DNA of 64,000 nucleotides from Acanthosepion esculentum (Eukaryota > Mollusca > Cephalopoda > Sepiida > Sepiidae), in contig OZ038500.1 of assembly GCA_964036315.1 (NCBI GenBank), forward strand, positions 61,908,102 through 61,972,101, read 5' to 3'. The stretch's first letter is position 1. The number at the start of each line of letters is the position of its first letter. The position numbers and the translations under genes are program-made. Below are positions 51,056 through 61,504 of the stretch, one piece after another. The notes below the pieces were generated by a model. The model saw only the letters and a list, made by a program, of their open reading frames with translations. It was not told where the DNA came from and searched no databases.

Positions 51056-51580
51056 ATGATTACTGGGGCCAATATTATAGGTTTCTAGGTGTAGCCATAT
51101 AGCCATGGATGTTCGTTTAGCGACATCTTATATAATAACATCAAAGAAAAGTTTAAATGCGAATATGTATTTACAGTGTAAGACTGTGGTCTTGAATTTA
51201 CAGTCTGCCTAATACCAACAAAGAAATGTCTTCATACAGGTGTAGGAGGGAATTCCAGTGACATGGTGTGGGAACCAAGAGAGTGCCATCAAGAAAAATC
51301 ATTATCAGATTTGCAATTTGTAAAACTTAAAAATCATGTACTTCACTATTATCAGATATTTGCAGGGGCCAATACTCTAGGTTTGTAAGTATAGTGATAT
51401 AGGTACAGATGTTCGTTTGGCGTCATCTTATAGCATCAAAGAAAAGTTTAAATGCATTTACCGTGTAAGACTGTGGTTCTGAATTTAATACCAACAAAGT
51501 GTCTTCGTACAGATCTAACAAGGAATTCTAATGATGTGGCTTGAGAACCAAGGGAGTTGCAACTATAAAAAGTTTTGGAT
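51056..51580. repeat. Diverged direct duplication, about 300-bp period
   Basis: GGGGCCAATATTATAGGTTT at 51064 corresponds to GGGGCCAATACTCTAGGTTT at 51365. Both continue through GATGTTCGTTT, CATCAAAGAAAAGTTTAAAT, GTGTAAGACTGTGGT and AATACCAACAAAG. No ORF. Possibly a decayed LINE, since a word near 51600 (ACTGAATAGAATTTGCT) also occurs in 38131-38460. Confidence 0.65.
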
Positions 51581-51679
51581 CTGCAGTGTTAAGTGTTTAC
51601 TGAATAGAATTTGCTGCTATATATTCGTGTATATGTCGAGATTTTAAAACCAAATTTGCAGGGAAAATATTGAGATATT

Positions 51680-51705
51680 ATTATTATTATTATTATTATT
51701 ATAAA
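51680..51705. repeat. (ATT)n microsatellite
   Basis: Short ATT run followed by A7. Confidence 0.9.
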
Positions 51706-52214
51706 AAAATTTTAAAAATCGTCTTTATTTAATATCCGATTTTTTAAAAATATTCACAGACTTTAAACGAAGCGAGGACTCGCCTATAAGGTACTCTTTT
51801 GCCCAATTCCCCATTTTTTTTTCATGACAATAAGACGAAGTAAAAAAGAAGAAAAAATACAAAAAACATAAAGCAGAAGAGTAAAACACGTCAACAACAA
51901 GTCAATAAAACAAGTGTTACTTCTGCCCATCACCCTAAAAAACATAGATAACTGTATTTCCTGGAAATCATTGCATCTTGGAAAAGGTTTAAAAAACCGT
52001 TGGTTTCAGATAAAAAAAATATTTGTCAACACTGAGAAAATTATTAAATCAAGAATACTTATTCCAAATCTGTAGCCGGAATAGTCCTCGCAAGTCAGGT
52101 CTTGAAATACGCATATAGCATATTGATATTCAAGGTAAAAAAAATTATACTAATTATTAGGATATTAGTACTGTTATATCGTATATTAATGTTCAAAGCA
52201 AATATTATATTTGT

Positions 52215-52512
52215 CAGTTAAGTACCACACGTGATACACGCTTGGGCAATCATGTCTCCTTCGAGTCATAACTGACTAGGCAGAAGATTTTCCCTCAGTA
52301 GGTCGCCATTTCGTTCTGCAATAGACTGGTTGCTAACCAAGACTATAACACCCAGTCGGTCATGCTATTCAACCCATAGCTGTGGGAGAAGAGATGGAAT
52401 CATACCTTTCCCAAGGGTATTTACGCGTAAGTGAATGTAATGGGCCTGACTAGAATCCGAACACGGCTATCCGATATTTCATTCTGAGCCGGTACACATT
52501 ACACCGCAACGC
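52215..52512 (-). mobile_element. tRNA-derived SINE
   Basis: The minus strand runs GTGTAATGTGTACCGGCTC, B-box-like GTGTTCGGATTCTAGTCAGG, body CATTACATTCACTTACGCGT, middle CTATGGGTTGAATAGC and 3' end ATTGCCCAAGCGTGTATCAC. Same family as 10265-10570 and 14990-15256. Confidence 0.8.
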
Positions 52513-52794
52513 ACATCCATTATATTAGTAAATAGTACATAAATATTATATATAGTAAATAGTACGGTCATCAACATTAGTTCCATGACCGAATGTAGTT
52601 GTAGGGTCGCTGTGCAGCTAAGCACCAGTTCTCTCCACATATCGGAGATGAAAGTCGGATAGATAATCATTCATATGCAGTGTATCTTGTAGGCAAGGCG
52701 GATCCCATCTCTCTTCCCGTCAAACTACAACCGATGTCCTCCTTGAAGGTTCGCCTTTGTCACGGACACGTTCATTTCATTGACGGAACCCTCC

Positions 52795-52875
52795 AACCTG
52801 GTTGCTTCAGTCTAAATAACCTGCAAAGGGTTGATAAGCCATAGAAAACGAATCAATCAATTAATCAGATTATTT
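52795..52875 (+). mobile_element. SINE tail fragment
   Basis: AACCTGCAAAGGGTTGATAA and GCCATAGAAAACGAATCAAT with AATCAATC repeats match the 3' tail at 60160-60215. Confidence 0.55.
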
Positions 52876-53029
52876 TACCAAAAGATCTGCTTTTAGGGAA
52901 GTTGTTGTTTGAAAGGTAAAATAAATAATTATCTGAAAGGGGTCAAACAGGATTATCCAGAATTGCGGCAAACATAGCAACCATATCTCCCGAGTCGGGT
53001 TTTTGGGGCGTGGGGGCACGTTTGCTGAA

Positions 53030-53240
53030 TGTAATCAGAAAATACTCTTCAGCCTTGGCTGGCAACCAGTCTAGGAGAACAACAACTCTGAATTAAAAAC
53101 CGGTTGGACAAAGTGCTAGCAACATCATCCCGCGAAAACTTACTTGCTACGGAAACTGCAGCAACGACGCCTAGCGTGGCGAGGCTGTGGTGCATTTGGA
53201 GTATACGGGACTTGAGTAAGTCATAGGATAAGTGTTTGAT
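53030..53240 (+). mobile_element. SINE body fragment
   Basis: GGCTGGCAACCAGTCTAGGA, AACTCTGAATTAAAAACCGG and GAAACTGCAGCAACGACGCC relate it to 55040-55260. The head is missing. Confidence 0.5.
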
Positions 53241-53264
53241 GTAAACCCATAATTTGACAATCAA

Positions 53265-53500
53265 CTGATTGATTCATTTGTTTTTTTACGGCTTATCAAC
53301 TTTTTGCAGATTATTTAAAGCCAGAAAATATTTTTAGATTGTAAGAATTTTTTGGAGATAACAAGGACGTAGTGATACAAGTCCTACTGCTTAACTTATA
53401 ACTGAGGGTGAAACAGGCGGATTCATACCTTTCCCATCTAGGTACTGACCAGGTTCGACGTTGCTTAACTTCGGTAATCGTATTGGCTATCGATATTTAT
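53265..53500 (-). mobile_element. 5S-headed SINE, deletion derivative
   Basis: Tail (plus TTTTTTACGGCTTATCAAC) and body (ATTCATACCTTTCCC) are joined directly to a partial 5S head (53433-53482: CCCATCTAGGTACTGACCAG, then CGACGTTGCTTAACTTCGG). The tRNA-like part is missing, apparently deleted. Confidence 0.7.
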
Positions 53501-53799
53501 AATCCTAATATGGGTGCGTTGAGAAAGACTAGAAACAACTATTTGTGTTTAGTATTAAAACAATAATTCTCATAAATAATCAAAAACTGGTGAGATACTC
53601 GCGTATAATTCAAATTATTATGACTTTTTTTAACACAGAAAAGCAACATATGAGAAATAATTTAATTAGGCTAAAATTGTAACCAATGGGAAGGAATTTG
53701 AACTTTAAGCTTCATACATGAGAAATATTAGTGCGTATCTTCATTTCTTTCAGTATTCCCATGTTTTTTTTGCAGCCTTTTACGTCGAAGCTTATTTCT

Positions 53800-54480
53800 T
53801 TTATGCAACTCTAGATTATAGATGACGCCATATTTTCTTCTATGTGCCCTGTCATTTCAGGACGTTAGCGATAATGGCTCTTTACTATTTCCTGTCCTTC
53901 GTAGCTCAATAAATTTTGTCTTTTTATTATCTCTCCTAAACCCTGTTCTGTCATCCATTTACTCAAACTCGCTAAGTAGGTTATGTGTTGTTTACCTCTG
54001 TTCCTCTTGCCTTCAATATGTCCTATGTGTATCAAATTTTCCAAGCCCTCTTTCCTCATTATGTGCCCTAGAATTTTCAACCATCTCTTCCTGGTGTTAA
54101 GTATTAGTGTCCTTTATATTTGCATTTTCTCTAAAAGTTTGACGTTGCTTACATGTTCGGTTCATGGTATTCTCATCATCCTTCTGTAGAACTGCATTTC
54201 TGTTGTTCCCTCTTCTTCATCTGTGAGGAGATTGTCCACCATTAATTGCCATATAGGAGGACTGATATTGCATAACAGTTCAGTGCGCTTTTCTTTGTTT
54301 CTAATGAAATTTTTCTGTTTCTTAATATTTTACTTGGCTTTTGGAAGGCATTTTTCCTATCCCAATGCGCCTTCAGATTTCGGTGTTGCCCTCTCCGTCC
54401 TCTGTTAAAACACTTCCCAGATATTTAATTGACGCCATTATATTATTCAAATTATTATACGGAGTGATTGAAGAGTAACT
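53800..54480 (-). mobile_element. RTE-like LINE, C-terminal third of ORF
   Basis: The minus strand reads IMASIKYLGSVLTEDGEGNT, then (with shifts) VLLYGN, TEMQFYRRMMRIP, MKILGHIMRKEGLENLIHIG, HIEGKRNRGKQHITYLASLS and KWMTEQGLGEIIKRQ. These are the ordered post-RT motifs of RTE/BovB LINEs. It contains several stops and frameshifts. This is the longest RTE remnant here. Confidence 0.82.
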
Positions 54481-54724
54481 CACAGATTTAGGCCCTCGGT
54501 ACAAAATCAAGACATTTCCAGCAATATGGAACTCCATCTTATTAGGGACATCATGTTCATCAGTTGCTTGTTGAAAACTTTCCTGGAAAATAGATCCGAC
54601 GCCGCTGTCTGATCAAGTGGCCGACAGGCTCCCGAAACTCTTCAGTTTTTTTTTTTGTTTTTTTTTTTCTTTGGGGTTTTATGAAAGATCTTGTTTATCG
54701 TGAAAAGTTTAGTACCATTCTGAA

Positions 54725-55000
54725 ACTGAAGGTTCAAATCACTACAAAATTTAAGGAGCTGATACCGAAGTCTGCGAGCGCATGTGCCACCCTGTGCTTG
54801 TTCGGTTCAATCGTACATTGATGACGGGGGAGGGTATCTACAAGAATACCAGCCTGGTAGAGTTCTTTCATAATTTTCTCCCGGTTAAATAAACATATAT
54901 TTCGTTGATTTCTGTACTCTTGTACACTGTGATCCAAATGGCAACCAATCAACTGACAGTCGTAAAAACAGAAATAGATTTCACAATGTTGATTCTCAAG
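54725..55000 (-). pseudogene. Unrecognised ORF fragment
   Basis: The minus frame reads ELAGLENQHCEIYFCFYDCQ, LIGCHLDHSVQEYRNQRNIC, LFNREKIMKELYQAGILVDT and IEPNKHRVAHALADFGI, then a stop. Composition is balanced and protein-like, unlike the surrounding artefact frames, but I do not recognise a family. It could be a transposon-encoded C-terminus or a host exon. Its upstream limit is a stop codon just beyond the start shown. Confidence 0.35.
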
Positions 55001-55039
55001 GCCGGCTAATTCGAATTACGTGGGACAGATATGAACCTC

Positions 55040-55260
55040 TTCTTCTCTCTCCAGCTATGGGTAAATAGCAGGACAGACTAGGTTCTATAGCTTTGAGTGG
55101 CAACCAGTCTAAGAGAAGGAAAAACTCTGAATTCAAAACCTGTCTAGAGAGGGTTGGGTTCCGTCAGGCTATCTTGCCCAAAAAACACCACTTCTACTGT
55201 GGCTGCACTACACATGGCGTCCCTGCGATAGACACTAAATAAGCTTGCTTAAGATCGTAA
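55040..55260 (+). mobile_element. SINE body fragment
   Basis: AGCTATGGGTAAATAGCAGG, ACTAGGTTCTATAGCTTTGA and CAGTCTAAGAGAAGGAAAAA match the SINE middle module. It continues with GTCAGGCTATCTTGCC as at 44270-44480. Confidence 0.65.
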
Positions 55261-55289
55261 TAAATGGTAATTTGAATATAGCCGTTTCC

Positions 55290-56560
55290 CTACAAGGAAA
55301 CATTTGACATTCATTGACCGAGCAGCCAGTACTGCTTTTGGTTGAATTTATTAAAAACCTTTCCCTTAAAGCAATTTTCCAGGAAAATAGATTTTTCATG
55401 TTCAGTCGCTGTTATCGTTCTTTCCAGTATTGTTTGCGGTTTACCTCCTAACCTTTTGTTTGAGGTAGTGTGGAATGTCAGCATCTTGATTGTGTCAAGA
55501 TAGTTCCCAATATGCCACAGGCGGAAGCAGCGATTAATAATGAGGTTTGGTTCTCAATTTTTGTGGCCATGTGCCAAACAAATCCAATCTTCGCGCAAAA
55601 GGCACTTGAGTCTGTAAAAGAGGAAAGAATGCCAAAGCGTGGAAATGTTTTCAGTGTGGGAGAGAGCAGAGAAGACTTGTCGGTAAGATTTTTGTCTGTT
55701 GAACATGTTAGGGAAGAGCTGAAAAAGAGAGATAGAGAAAAGGAGCGAGAGAGAAAGAGGGATATAGGGTTTGTGTTTATGCTCATATGCGTAATACACA
55801 TACAGACATAAATATAAACTCTATACCTCGCTCTTACCGACAAATCGACACTACTCTCTCTTACTGAAAATATTTCCACCCTGCGTATATGTGTGTGAGA
55901 GAAAGAGAGAGAGAAAGAAAGAGAATAGATTATAGATTCGTCGATTAAATAAAAAAAAATATAACACACACACAGAGAAGGTTCTTCAGCGAGAAAAATG
56001 ATCGCGAAACGAGATAATAAGAAAATCAGTTAAAAGCATTATATGAAAAGATAATGATTGTAGTTAAGCTGTAAAGAAAGGAAAATGGATGATATTCTTT
56101 AAAAAGAGTGGAAAGAAACAGGAGGAAACGTTTAAGAGTCGAAAATGGGAAGTAATAAAAATGGAGGAGAAAAAAGCGAATAAATATAGAAGCTTGTATT
56201 TTTACTAAAATTATGAGAAAGTCTGGCTGGAAGTAGCGGAAAGGTGCATGTAAAGACGTGGGCGTGTTTGCTTTGTGGGGTTGGTGAAGATCAGGCCTTA
56301 AGATATTAGACAGGTGAGTTGAGGCTTTAAATGAATTTCGTCATTTTTTTCTATACACGCCTTCTTAGCACAGATATAGATATGGAAGATAATTCTACGA
56401 CAATTTGGCATAAGAAGAAGTAAAACTATTCAAATGGAAACAAATGAGAATTGTACGCACACACACACATATATAGGTATAGAAGTGGGTAAATCAAATA
56501 ACTAGATATTAGTAACTGTTTATGCGCGCTAGCGTGCATACACAGGTATTCAAATAAATA
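55290..56560. other. No recognised gene
   Basis: The overlapping opposite-strand frames at 55470-55811 and 55478-55969 include GAGA-rich simple sequence. I recognise no domain in either. Confidence 0.45.
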
Positions 56561-56562
56561 TT

Positions 56563-56565
<3 letters not shown>

Positions 56566-56633
<68 letters not shown>

Positions 56634-56655
56634 AGGGGCACTGAAACGATTTCGA

Positions 56656-56697
<42 letters not shown>

Positions 56698-56742
56698 TAT
56701 ATATATATATACACACACGCGCGCGCGTACACACACACACAC

Positions 56743-56801
<59 letters not shown>
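56566..56801. repeat. Three (TA)n tracts with (CA)/(CG) interruptions
   Basis: TA runs at about 56566-56631, 56658-56694 and 56740-56801. Open minus frames here are Tyr/Ile artefacts. Confidence 0.95.
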
Positions 56802-56804
<3 letters not shown>

Positions 56805-56807
56805 CAT

Positions 56808-57245
56808 TTCACTCCAAGTAAGGCAACAAAACCACTAAGACGCAAGGAGTTATCAGAGAATTTGAGAAAAACTACTCTTGCAGAAATGACAATAAATGAA
56901 CAACATTTAAGAATACAGAAGATAACGATTGACATTGCATTTAAATTTTTGAAAATCAAAGTTGACTAGTAAGCAAGAAGCCGGTAGAGAATTCCACATG
57001 CGAGAAGTGCGATAGAAGAAACAGTTAGCATAGAACTTACGGTTGCATCTAGCAATTTCAAGTGTAAAACGATGAGACCTTGCCGCCAATCTAATACTGT
57101 GCTTAAATTCGTAAAGTGTAGGTACCATAGCGGAAATTTCACCAGAACAATTAACATGAAGGTATTTATATAGAAATCACAAGGAAGCTACGTGGTGGGA
57201 AAGGGACTGAAGCCGAGATTCCAGGTCAGGACCAATAACATTGCA
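56808..57245 (-). mobile_element. LINE family B-related, 3' end
   Basis: The minus frame reads VPTLYEFKHSIRLAARSHRF, TLEIARCNRKFYANCFFYRT and [20 protein letters not shown], homologous to the tail of 30155-30780. The 3' UTR ends CTTGGAGTGAAATGATT. Distinct subfamily from the 11975-14945 copy. Confidence 0.75.
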
Positions 57246-57300
57246 GATTTTTTGGGGTGGGGGGTATTAAGAATCTCTAAATATATAACTGATGTGGCAG
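57246..57300. repeat. Inverted duplicate of 59830-59885
   Basis: GGTATTAAGAATCTCTAAAT followed by ATATAACTG and GTGGCAG is present in reverse at 59830-59885. The copies are 2.6 kb apart. Confidence 0.85.
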
Positions 57301-57312
57301 TAATATTCAAAC

Positions 57313-57418
<106 letters not shown>

Positions 57419-57539
57419 GAAGAGGTTATAGTAGTTCCAACGAGAGAAAAGTGTGTATATTAAAAAGAAGAGAGAAACCGCAAACGTTTTTGGTTGTAAT
57501 GTGGATTTTTTTTTAAATATTATGCTTTATTTTCCATAA

Positions 57540-57584
57540 TTTAGCTACAGGTGTTTCCGGTCTGGCGACCGTCATCAGGCAAAG
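57540..57584 (-). ncRNA. Hammerhead ribozyme of a Penelope-like element
   Basis: On the minus strand CTGATGA (plus 57572-57578) is followed by a perfect stem II CGGTC-GCCA-GACCG, GAAAC, a short stem III ACA-CC-TGT and A at the cleavage position. Stem I begins with two pairs (GC/GC) and then a mismatch. The core is complete. It lies about 750 bp downstream of the GIY-YIG ORF at 58331-58935, the position expected for the 3' ribozyme of a Penelope-like element. Confidence 0.8.
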
Positions 57585-58330
57585 CGTGGATATTTCCACG
57601 TATTATTAAAAATAATTAATTTTTTTATGTTTTCCGATGTTAAATATTCTTCATATGAGACATTCTCTTTTTTGCGTTTTAGTGACCCAAATGTCTTTCT
57701 TAAACTGGCAGTGAAAAGTTCTGCGTGAAGGGTTATAAAACAGTTAAGATTGGTCCGAGAAATGGTGGAGGAGTTTATCGGCATTTTTGTCTTTTAATGA
57801 CCCCTGTGTGTTCTTTGATCTATTTCCATTTTCTTGTGTTTTTGTCAGCATGCGTGTATATATGTATATTCCCTCTCCATACATACATACTGTCTTATTA
57901 CGAAGAATTAGTAAACACATTTTACACATACATATACACACACACAAACACACACACACACCGTCATATTAAAAGGAATCAGTACATACACACAAACACA
58001 TACATACATACGTACATACATATACATATACTTCCCAAGTTACATGGAATCAGTATACACACACACACATACATATACACATATAGACGTACATACACAC
58101 ACACATACTTCCCAAGTTGTGTGGGGTTTGCGTGCGTGTCCGTGAGTAGTTCCCTTACTTTTGTCAATATGTGTGTATATATATATATATATTCGTGTTC
58201 CACGGATACCTGCATGTGAGCGTGTGTGCATTCATGTGAGTGGTTTAATCACTGTATTTGTTCATTATGTGCGCATGTTGTGTGTTTTTGTGGGGGGGGG
58301 GGTTATGATCTGTTTAGTTCTGGTGGGGGG

Positions 58331-58935
58331 TTATGATCTGTTTAGTTCTGGTTTAAATTTGTTTATGAAGTTTTTTTCATGTATTTGTAGGTAAGAATAA
58401 TTGTCTGTTTGATATATTGGCATAATTTTAAATTTACCCTGGTTACATTTGAAGATGTGTTGTGATACAAAAAGTTTTCTGTTGTCTGGTAATTTTACGT
58501 TGCTTTTGTGTAGGGAGACCCTGTTGTTCAGTTGATGACTGATACCTATATATGACTTCTTGCATTTTGTGCATTTGAGTACATAAATCACATTTTTGGA
58601 GTTGCAGTTTAAGTTTTTATTTATTATGAATGTCGTTTTGGGGTTTTCAAAAGTGTAGGAGTTTCCTTCTATAATGATGTCACAAACAAACTTTTTTGTT
58701 GCATTTTGTGACTCCCTGTATTGTGTGTTGGTTAAATTTGGATGAGGTTAATATGTGTTTTAGGTTTTTAGATTGGCGTTTGCTTTTAATTATTTTGGTT
58801 GTTTTTAGTATATTTTTCAGTTTATTATTCTTGCTAAGTAGGTCTAGATTTTTTGCAATTTCTGTGAATAGTTCTGGATTGTTTTTGTTGTATGTTGAGA
58901 CATATGCTAGAGTTTGTTCGACGTTACATTTCTTT
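58331..58935 (-). mobile_element. Penelope-like element: GIY-YIG endonuclease fragment
   Basis: The minus strand reads YVSTYNKNNPELFTEIAKNL, KNLKHILTSSKFNQHTIQGV, EGNSYTFENPKTTFIINKNL, NCNSKNVIYVLKCTKCKKSY, IGISHQLNNRVSLHKSNVKL and then FINKFKPELNRS. It contains the GIY-YIG signature (IYV followed by YIG) and the Cys pairs typical of Penelope endonucleases. A single frameshift near 58680 divides it. The reverse transcriptase is absent, and the 5' edge coincides with the foldback arm at 58938. Confidence 0.87.
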
Positions 58936-58937
58936 TT

Positions 58938-59789
58938 ATATCAGTAGAGAAGGGTGACTTGGATTCAAAGGATGCAGTTGCAAAAAATTAGTCATTTACG
59001 GCCTACCGTAATATTTCGTCACTTACTGTTTGTCAATCATTTTCTGCTACCTGTCATCAAGCGATAAGAAACCTATTTTAACATTCTTAAAAATGAAAAT
59101 AAAAATGTAAACGTCTTGTTGATTTCATGAATTGTGAACAAGATTAAACCAAAATTACTTTCTTTTTTTTAAAATCGGTATCATCATGTTCTTGTGTAAG
59201 GCAGTAATGTCACTAAGACACAAGCGGTTACAGGGTGTGAAAAAATTAGGAACGGAAGCAATAATGATGAGCAGAAAAAGAAGAAAGTAATCCGGAGGAC
59301 AGTAGATAGTGATTGACATTGTATTTAAATTTTTGCAGATTAAAGTTGGCTCGAAAGCATAGAGCCGGAAGGGAGTTCCACAAGCGAGAAGTTCGAGAGA
59401 AGAAATGGTTAGCATAGAACTTACATCGAGCCAGCTCAACTGTAAACTAATGAGGTCTCGACGCCAATCCAGTACTGCGCTCAAATTCAAAACGCTAGGT
59501 ACCATTAGCAAAGAAATCACACGAACAATGAGGCAACATTACGGCGGTGGGAGAGTGACTGAACCGAACCGCTAGATCAGGATCAATAATATCTTTTTTT
59601 TTTTACATATATATAAATCAGTGAAAAGCGACTTTTTTGCGACGGGGGTCTCATTTACTTAAGCAGCCGTTGAAGTAGCAAGTAGCTTGTCTACTTGTTG
59701 ACAGACAAACAGTGACGAAATATTACTGTAGGCCGTATATGACAAAATATTTGCAACTGCATGCTTTGAATCCAAGTCACCCTTCGCTG

Positions 59790-59795
<6 letters not shown>
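58938..59795. repeat. Foldback structure with 95-bp arms
   Basis: 58938-59036 and 59701-59795 are inverted copies (AAGGGTGACTTGGATTCAAA, GCAGTTGCAAA, ACGGCCTACCGTAATATTTC). The interior holds a LINE family B remnant. The right arm abuts (TA)n. It truncates the Penelope ORF exactly at its left edge. Confidence 0.8.
59185..59600 (-). mobile_element. LINE family B-related, 3' end
   Basis: The minus strand encodes AVLDWRRDLISLQLSWLDV in one frame and the corresponding TSRLWNSL-type region in another, homologous to 56907-57128. It lies inside the foldback structure. Confidence 0.65.

Positions 59796-59828
<33 letters not shown>
59795..59828. repeat. (TA)n microsatellite
   Basis: TA run at the right edge of the foldback arm. 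Confidence 0.96.
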
Positions 59829-59830
<2 letters not shown>

Positions 59831-59879
59831 CTGCCACAGCAGTTATATATTTAGAGATTCTTAATACCCACCCCCCACA

Positions 59880-60215
59880 AAAATATTTGCTTGGATGTAC
59901 GGGTAGTATAATCTATAACGGCTCAGAATCGAAAATCGGAGAGCAGAGTTTCAATTCCAGTCGGGTTCGTTATATACACTGATGCACAAATACCATGTGC
60001 ATCAGTGTATATCATATCAAGGTATGAATCCACTTCTTCTCCCCCACCTCTTCTCTCTCTTCTATTTTCCTCCAACTATGGATTAATTAGTAAGATTTGT
60101 ATCAGTGAAAATCATTATTATCTACATAAAACTTTTACAATCTAAAAATGTTTTCTGGCTTTAAATAATCCGAAAAGGTTGATAAGCCGTAAAAAAAACA
60201 AATCAATCAATAAAA
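59880..60215 (+). mobile_element. tRNA-derived SINE with (CAAT)n tail
   Basis: GGGTAGTATAATCTATAACG and B-box-like GCAGAGTTTCAATTCCAG form the head, followed by GGTTCGTTATATACACTGA. An added hairpin (59968-60013) duplicates part of the body in inverse. The body GGTATGAATCCACTTCTTCT and the tail GGTTGATAAGCCGTAAAAAA with AATCAATCAAT close the element. Confidence 0.8.
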
Positions 60216-61340
60216 ATCCACACACACATTCACACACATATATATCCACAAACGAATAGGTGTATCTGTCTACAAGCACATACGCACTCACAGATACAAC
60301 AATATGAATGTACCTATGTACAAACAAACACACACACGTATACATATATATTTTCGAAATCATTTTTTATCCGCCACCATTTCTATTATATAGATTATAC
60401 CCTCAAAAATAACGTGTATAGTAAAAAGAAATATATATGTGTGTGTGTGCGTGCGCGTGCGTGCGTGCGCGTGTGTGTGTGCGTGTGTACGAATAGAGTG
60501 TGCTAATCTCACAATTCTCGACAATAAACATAAGACTAACTCGCACCACACATAATTTCAGCAGACACCGCAAGGGCAATACTAGCGGAGGGTGCATAGT
60601 TTTCTTTAATAAGATATCTCGAATATTTTGGCCGATAGATGAAAATAAATAAATATTCTCTTTAATAAATAAACGGAACATCTCTACTCAAATACGAGTA
60701 CAACAGACACACTTCTCATCGACGGACTAATAGAGGGGGGGGTCGTTAAAAAAACGATTGTCCGTAGATGGAAGAAGCTATAATTGGCCACTGATACTTA
60801 TGATTTTACGCTTCCTTTATACACTTTCCTTCTGCTTCGATGCCATTATGAGGGCAGAAAAATCAATATATTAATCAAAATAACAAAAATAATAAGACTT
60901 CTCACAGCTACTTTCTCGTCTTTGTTTACAATTGAAAGGCCCGCCACCGCCGCCAAGCGATCACTATGAGAACTAATACGGCTCCTTCCGCTAAGCTTGA
61001 AAATTTTGAAATACATCACTGATGATTTGGAAGATTTTTTTTTTCCTGCAGATGTTTTTTTTTAATATTTTATTGTGCTTCCAGATTTTGTCCGTAGCAT
61101 CCGAAGTCCGTCGATAGGGTGAGTGGGGGTCCGTAGATGAAAGGCTTGTCTGTATTCACTAAAAATAATGTTTAAAGGGATAAAAATCTATTGGATTAAT
61201 AAATAAAACATCCATTATTTCTTTAGAAAACTGCTTTGTTTACGTTTGGATACGAAACTGAGCAGATATGTAAAAGTTCTAGAATCTAGGATGAGAAGAA
61301 TTTCGTTTAAAGACACTATTCAGCTTCGCCTGATCGGTTA
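60216..61340. other. No recognised gene; (TG)n/(CG) microsatellite
   Basis: A (GT)(GC) tract lies at 60437-60489. Near 60600 a segment TTCTTTAATAAGATATCTCG matches the tail behind the tRNA-like sequence at 61440. Confidence 0.5.
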
Positions 61341-61500
61341 AGCTCTTCGTAGCTCAGTCGGTTTAGAACACGTCGGACCTAACGACAGTTCCCTCTGCAC
61401 AGGACAGGGCGACGCAGGTTCGAATCCTACCAGAGAGCTCATATTTTTCTTTAACAAGATTTCTCGAATAATCATGTCGGTAGACGAAAATAATTAAATA
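61341..61500 (+). repeat. tRNA-like sequence with conserved 3' extension
   Basis: CTCTTCGTAGCTCAGTCGGT resembles a tRNA 5' half and GACGCAGGTTCGAATCCTAC a T arm. CTCTTCG can pair with CAGAGAG as a 7-bp acceptor with one mismatch. The anticodon arm is ambiguous, with no U before a clear anticodon, so I do not call a functional tRNA. The extension TTTCTTTAACAAGATTTCTCG recurs at 60610 and 17570, indicating a tRNA-headed SINE. Confidence 0.5.
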
Positions 61501-61504
61501 TACT

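Noticed and set aside
57725..58219. 164-codon plus-strand ORF rich in His, Thr, Tyr
   Set aside because: Derived from (CATA)/(CACA) simple sequence in the UTR of the minus-strand Penelope element.
61341..61440. Functional tRNA gene
   Set aside because: The anticodon loop lacks the conserved U33 and the D arm is irregular; the 3' extension is repeated elsewhere, so a SINE head is more likely.
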